Shown here: one piece after another, positions 23,392 through 25,473 of the stretch | How the letters are laid out: the number at the start of each line of letters is the position of its first letter | How positions within the stretch are numbered: position 1 is the first letter of the stretch | Virus record (IMG/VR): IMGVR_UViG_3300045912_000837 | Location: 1-25,473 of that record | Length of the DNA stretch: 25,473 nucleotides | Strand: one strand, 5' to 3' | Source of the DNA: a virus | Translations under genes and position numbers: made by a program | Notes under the pieces: model-generated | The model's database searches: none | Told to the model about the DNA's origin: nothing | Seen by the model: only the letters and a program-made list of their open reading frames with translations

Positions 23392-23587
23392 GGCCCAGCT
23401 CCTTCGCGATCCACGCGGCGTAGTGCACAAGGTTGAGCGTGCCGTCTGCATTCCGCGGCGCTCCGGCCTCCAGGTCCTCAGCAATCTGCTCGACCGGAAT
23501 GCGGATCTTGGCGGCCGCCGAGAGCAGCTTGGCCGCCTGCTCTGGCGTGAGCCGGTTCGGATCAACGGGCGTCGGTTCGGTGGTCAT
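23381..23587 (-). CDS. Small terminase-like DNA-recognition protein (68 aa)
   Basis: The product (MTTEPTPVDPNRLTPEQAAK) has LLSAAAKIRIPVEQIAEDLE and a final LNLVHYAAWIAKELGRGD. The helical layout, with a closing Gly-x-LxLxxYAAWL-like helix, resembles the DNA-binding region of small terminase subunits (Nu1-like), but it is very short. The same helix pattern occurs at the front of the large terminase (VDLLRYVAWLVQTRH), so the two may be paralogous. The ATG at 23587 has GGGAGG and is chosen over the ORF start at 23728, which lies in the leader. It is the first gene of the minus-strand run and overlaps the large terminase start by 11 bases. Confidence 0.55.
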   Translation of the reverse strand: MTTEPTPVDPNRLTPEQAAKLLSAAAKIRIPVEQIAEDLEAGAPRNADGTLNLVHYAAWIAKELGRGD

Positions 23588-23649
23588 CCCTGCCTCCCTT
23601 CCTGGTCCTTCGCGACTGACGCCCGTGGTGCTCTCGTTTGCCGGCCATT

Positions 23650-23737
23650 CGTTGGCCCAGTTTCGCCACGGTGGGGCGCGGTCCGGTAGATCCACAGTAA
23701 GGGGCCAGTTCCCGACATGTCGCCACACGGGCCAACG
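23650..23737. repeat. 9-bp inverted repeat in the leader
   Basis: CGTTGGCCC (23650-23658) and GGGCCAACG (23729-23737) are exact reverse complements 70 bases apart. The downstream copy at the right edge keeps only parts of these arms. They could be the two ends of a protein-binding loop or chance pairing. Confidence 0.35.
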
Positions 23738-23797
23738 TAGCGCGTACTCCGCGATTGGTGCGTTTTCCCAGCGTTTTCCGGGCCAAAAAGAACCTTC

Positions 23798-23867
23798 CAG
23801 ATTCCTGCGAACATTCCGCCAACCGCGCTTGATGTCGTTTCAAACGCATGGCTCATGTGTGTCATCG
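23798..23867 (+). repeat. Leader repeat copy 1 (70 bp, operator-like core)
   Basis: This stretch aligns without gaps to 25393-25462, at about 54 of 70 positions. It begins with CAGATTCCTG in both copies. The 19-nt core (23844-23862) is identical in both and contains ACGCATG, GCT, CATGTGT, a near-palindrome with one mismatch. It ends 41 bases before the plus-strand start at 23908. It may be an operator or an upstream promoter element. Confidence 0.7.
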
Positions 23868-23907
23868 GAAGCGAATTCCCCACAACACCCAACACGGAGA
23901 AAAGACG

Positions 23908-24240
23908 ATGGCCAGCACGAACGACCCCTTCGAATTCGACCTGGGAGACGACCTGAAGATCACCAAGACCACCCGCCGCGCTTCGGGTGGCGGTACCTGG
24001 GTATGCGGAACGATTTCCGGACACCGCTTCGACGCTCTGGTCTTCCCCGAACACGCCGAGTGCGAGGAATACGAACTCGGCAAGAGCCGCATCTCGAAGC
24101 TCTGGCTGCAGCGGCTGGAAGACAAGAAGACGGTTTTCAACTGGGACCGCGGGCTCGACGTCGACGCGACCACCGACCTGGCCCGCGCGATTGTGGACTT
24201 CCTCGCCGCCGGGCTCGCCGACCACATCTACGCCGAGTAA
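23908..24240 (+). CDS. Small hypothetical protein, DUF7678-like pattern
   Basis: The 110-aa acidic product has a Trp-containing strand pattern (GGTWVCGTISGHRFDALVFP, RISKLWLQRLEDKKTVFNWD, RGLDV) and a final helix (AIVDFLAAGLADHIYAE). From memory this resembles the small DUF7678-type proteins found in phage-like and planctomycete genomes, but that match is not certain. The ATG at 23908 follows GGAGAAAAGACG; a longer ORF from 23848 has no clear ribosome site. It is the first gene of a four-gene plus-strand operon. Its role is unknown. Confidence 0.7.
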   Translation: MASTNDPFEFDLGDDLKITKTTRRASGGGTWVCGTISGHRFDALVFPEHAECEEYELGKSRISKLWLQRLEDKKTVFNWDRGLDVDATTDLARAIVDFLAAGLADHIYAE

Positions 24241-24264
24241 CCCCCAACACCAAGGAACCAGACC

Positions 24265-24519
24265 ATGACGATCGACGAATTGATTGAACGCCTCGAGGAG
24301 TACCGCGACGAGCTGGGTGGCGATTGCGAGGTGCGTTTGATGACGCAGCAGAACTGGCCTTTCGAGAACCGCATTGCCGGCCTCGCCTCGGGATGCGAGA
24401 TCAACGACCGGGATGAAGACGAGGACGAAGAGGACGTCGACACCGACCAGGTGGTCATCATCGTCGAAGGTGGGCAGCTTGGATACGGATCGAAGCGAGC
24501 CTGGGACGTCGCGTACTGA
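24265..24519 (+). CDS. Small acidic hypothetical protein
   Basis: The 84-aa product (MTIDELIERLEEYRDELGGD) contains EVRLMTQQNWPFENRIAGLA and a strongly acidic stretch (DRDEDEDEEDVDTDQVVIIV) before the final GGQLGYGSKRAWDVAY. The segment around MTQQNWPFE looks conserved in small proteins from planctomycetes and other bacteria, from memory. It starts with ATG behind AAGGAA, 24 bases after the previous gene. No catalytic motif is visible. Confidence 0.75.
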   Translation: MTIDELIERLEEYRDELGGDCEVRLMTQQNWPFENRIAGLASGCEINDRDEDEDEEDVDTDQVVIIVEGGQLGYGSKRAWDVAY

Positions 24520-24552
24520 AGCCGAAACGCGAGCGACACGGGTCGCTGCGTC

Positions 24553-24573
24553 GCGGCGGGTGGTTCCCGCCGC
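24553..24573 (+). repeat. Perfect 8-bp hairpin between plus-strand genes
   Basis: GCGGCGGG (24553-24560) pairs with CCCGCCGC (24566-24573) around a 5-nt loop. No T-tract follows, so it is not a normal intrinsic terminator. It may protect mRNA ends or tune expression of the HARE-HTH gene that starts 49 bases later. Confidence 0.6.
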
Positions 24574-24621
24574 CTGAGATTGGCAGCCAAACCACTCAAC
24601 CCAATTCCGAGGAGACGAACG

Positions 24622-25041
24622 ATGGCTACGAAGAAGACCACTACCGCCAAGAATACCAGCACGAAGACTGCCGCGAACAAGAGGACCGCAAAGCCGCGCA
24701 CGATCAAGGTCGTCGAAGAGACGAGCGCCGACCAGGTGGTGGAAACCACGGTGCCCGCCGAGACCGCCAAGTCCGCCACGAAGGCGAAGGTCAAGTCGGA
24801 GCCCAAAGTGAAACGGCTGAGCGCCCTCGACGCGGCGGCCAAGGTGCTGGAGGAATCGGCCGAACCGCTGAACACGAAGCAGATGGTGGATGCGATGGCG
24901 GCCAAAGGGTATTGGACGAGTCCCGGCGGCAAGACGCCGCACGCGACCTTGTACAGCGCGATCCTTCGGGAGATCGCCAGCAAGGGGAACGAATCCCGGT
25001 TCGTCAAAACCGAACGCGGCCAATTCACCATCAACGGCTGA
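24622..25041 (+). CDS. Lys-rich HARE-HTH DNA-binding protein
   Basis: The 139-aa product has two parts. Residues 1 to about 70 are basic and low in complexity ([20 protein letters not shown]), like a histone-tail or nucleoid protein. Residues about 70-139 form a HARE-HTH domain (PF05066-type): [40 protein letters not shown], then [15 protein letters not shown] and [14 protein letters not shown]. This fold is known in RNA polymerase delta subunits and restriction-linked proteins. The ATG at 24622 follows GAGGAG; an in-frame ATG at 24580 lacks one. It probably binds DNA with both parts, possibly as a chromatin-like or transcription factor. Confidence 0.85.
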   Translation: MATKKTTTAKNTSTKTAANKRTAKPRTIKVVEETSADQVVETTVPAETAKSATKAKVKSEPKVKRLSALDAAAKVLEESAEPLNTKQMVDAMAAKGYWTSPGGKTPHATLYSAILREIASKGNESRFVKTERGQFTING

Positions 25042-25055
25042 GAGGAACACCAACC

Positions 25056-25235
25056 ATGAACGAACTCGCCGATGCGATTCGCAAGGTAACCGCCGCGATC
25101 CAGCGGGAACTGGACGCCGGGCGACGCTCGAGCCATCTCGATGCGCACGACCTGGTCGACGTCCTGCTGGCGGTCGCCGACGAACTTGACCCGCCGCTGG
25201 CCCCGCGTCCGCGCGACGAACGGCCCCACGAATGA
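25056..25235 (+). CDS. Small hypothetical protein, last gene of the plus-strand operon
   Basis: The 59-aa product (MNELADAIRKVTAAIQRELD) is mostly helical, followed by HLDAHDLVDVLLAVADELDP and a Pro/Arg-rich end. It starts 14 bases after the HARE-HTH stop, with GAGAGGA upstream, and stops 38 bases before the intrinsic terminator. The longer open frame from 24912 overlaps the HARE-HTH gene and is rejected as its start. No family is recognised. Confidence 0.6.
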   Translation: MNELADAIRKVTAAIQRELDAGRRSSHLDAHDLVDVLLAVADELDPPLAPRPRDERPHE

Positions 25236-25273
25236 CCACGCCCAGATCGGTAGCGGCCACGGACTTGGCCCAG

Positions 25274-25305
25274 AACGCCCCACGTTCGCCACGTTGGGGC
25301 GTTTT
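25274..25305 (+). terminator. Intrinsic terminator of the plus-strand operon
   Basis: AACGCCCC (25274-25281) plus ACGT pairs with ACGT and GGGGCGTT (25296-25303) around a 5-nt loop with one bulged T. The 12-bp GC-rich stem runs into TTTT, the expected form of a Rho-independent terminator. It lies 38 bases after the last gene of the operon. Confidence 0.8.
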
Positions 25306-25392
25306 GTCGTGAGTGGCCTCGCTGGCCAAGGCGGCACGTCGACCGCGCCACGGGCTAACGTGGGCCGAACTGCGCAGGCAACGGAAAAGCTG

Positions 25393-25462
25393 CAGATTCC
25401 TGAAATCATTTCCCCACCGGCTATTGATGCGTTTCAACACGCATGGCTCATGTGTGTTATCG
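25393..25462 (+). repeat. Leader repeat copy 2 (70 bp, operator-like core)
   Basis: This is the second copy of the repeat at 23798-23867, with an identical 19-nt core at 25439-25457. The 238 bases after the last gene hold the terminator and this repeat and no gene that I can support. The window ends 11 bases later, so any gene it controls lies beyond the edge. Confidence 0.7.
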
Positions 25463-25473
25463 CAACGACGATT

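Larger units (their letters stand above)
23588..23907 (+). promoter_or_regulatory. Divergent intergenic leader between the two gene runs
   Basis: This 320-base gap separates the first minus-strand gene (start 23587) from the first plus-strand gene (start 23908). It should hold promoters for both directions, but I can see no convincing -35/-10 pair. It contains a long-range inverted repeat (23650-23658 with 23729-23737) and a copy of the 70-bp repeat whose core is a near-palindrome. Two ORFs that run into it (start 23728 minus, start 23848 plus) have poor starts and are not supported. Confidence 0.55.

Noticed and set aside
23588-23728. 47-residue N-terminal extension of the small terminase-like protein
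   Set aside because: It lies in the leader repeat region and the ATG at 23587 has GGGAGG directly upstream.
23848-23907. N-terminal extension MAHVCHRK... of the first plus-strand gene
   Set aside because: It runs through the repeat core, has no ribosome site, and the ATG at 23908 is well placed behind GGAG.
23584-25440. Long minus-strand frame (618 aa) over the plus-strand operon
   Set aside because: The plus strand has four genes with good ribosome sites, a HARE-HTH domain and an intrinsic terminator; the minus frame is a composition shadow of Lys- and acid-rich genes.
23844-25457. The two identical 19-nt cores as attachment sites of an integrated element
   Set aside because: They sit inside longer diverged repeats in the same orientation upstream of gene starts, enclose only four small genes, and no integrase is seen; an operator explains them better.
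1-25473. tRNA, rRNA or insertion sequence
   Set aside because: No cloverleaf with conserved T-loop, no rRNA-like sequence and no transposase-like frame were found on reading both strands.

Overview
The window looks like a GC-rich planctomycete-type bacterial chromosome (inference, not proven) carrying the structural module of a tailed siphovirus-like element, either a prophage or a gene-transfer-agent-like particle. The planctomycete assignment rests on the Ser/Gly-repeat virion protein, the small planctomycete-style hypothetical genes and the Lys-rich HARE-HTH protein at the right end, and the general style of the DNA.

Minus strand, right to left (23587 to 77). One tightly packed run of genes, many coupled by ATGA overlaps. 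Packaging: a small terminase-like protein, a large terminase with an extra N-terminal domain, a NrdR-like zinc ribbon, and a short protein in the lambda gpW position. Head: a lambda-type portal, a fused prohead protease / major capsid protein, and a DUF2190-type decoration protein. Inserted next is a group of three exported proteins: a small Cys-rich peptide, a C39/papain-like cysteine peptidase, and a membrane-anchored thioredoxin-fold protein. Then a head-tail connector, two large beta-rich or repeat-containing structural proteins (712 and 431 aa) with a 65-aa protein between them, a tail terminator, an HK97-gp10-like protein, a tail tube protein, a G/T tail chaperone pair in overlapping frames, a tape measure protein, a distal tail protein, and a 611-aa protein with two long Ser/Gly repeat blocks.

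The structural genes are followed without a break by a modification module: a GT-B glycosyltransferase, a radical SAM/SPASM-like enzyme, a class I methyltransferase-like gene interrupted by an in-frame TGA, and a 550-aa fusion of a GT-A and a GT-B glycosyltransferase. The simplest reading is that this module modifies the particle, with the Ser-rich protein as the obvious candidate substrate.

Plus strand, right end (23908 to 25235). Four small genes form a divergent operon that ends in a good intrinsic terminator. They include a Lys-rich HARE-HTH DNA-binding protein. The roughly 200-bp leader of this operon is repeated in diverged form after the terminator at the window's right edge. Both copies share a 19-nt core with a near-palindromic, operator-like centre.

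No integrase, repressor, replication gene, tRNA, rRNA, insertion sequence or CRISPR array was seen. All functional calls come from reading the sequence and recalling protein families; no database search was run.
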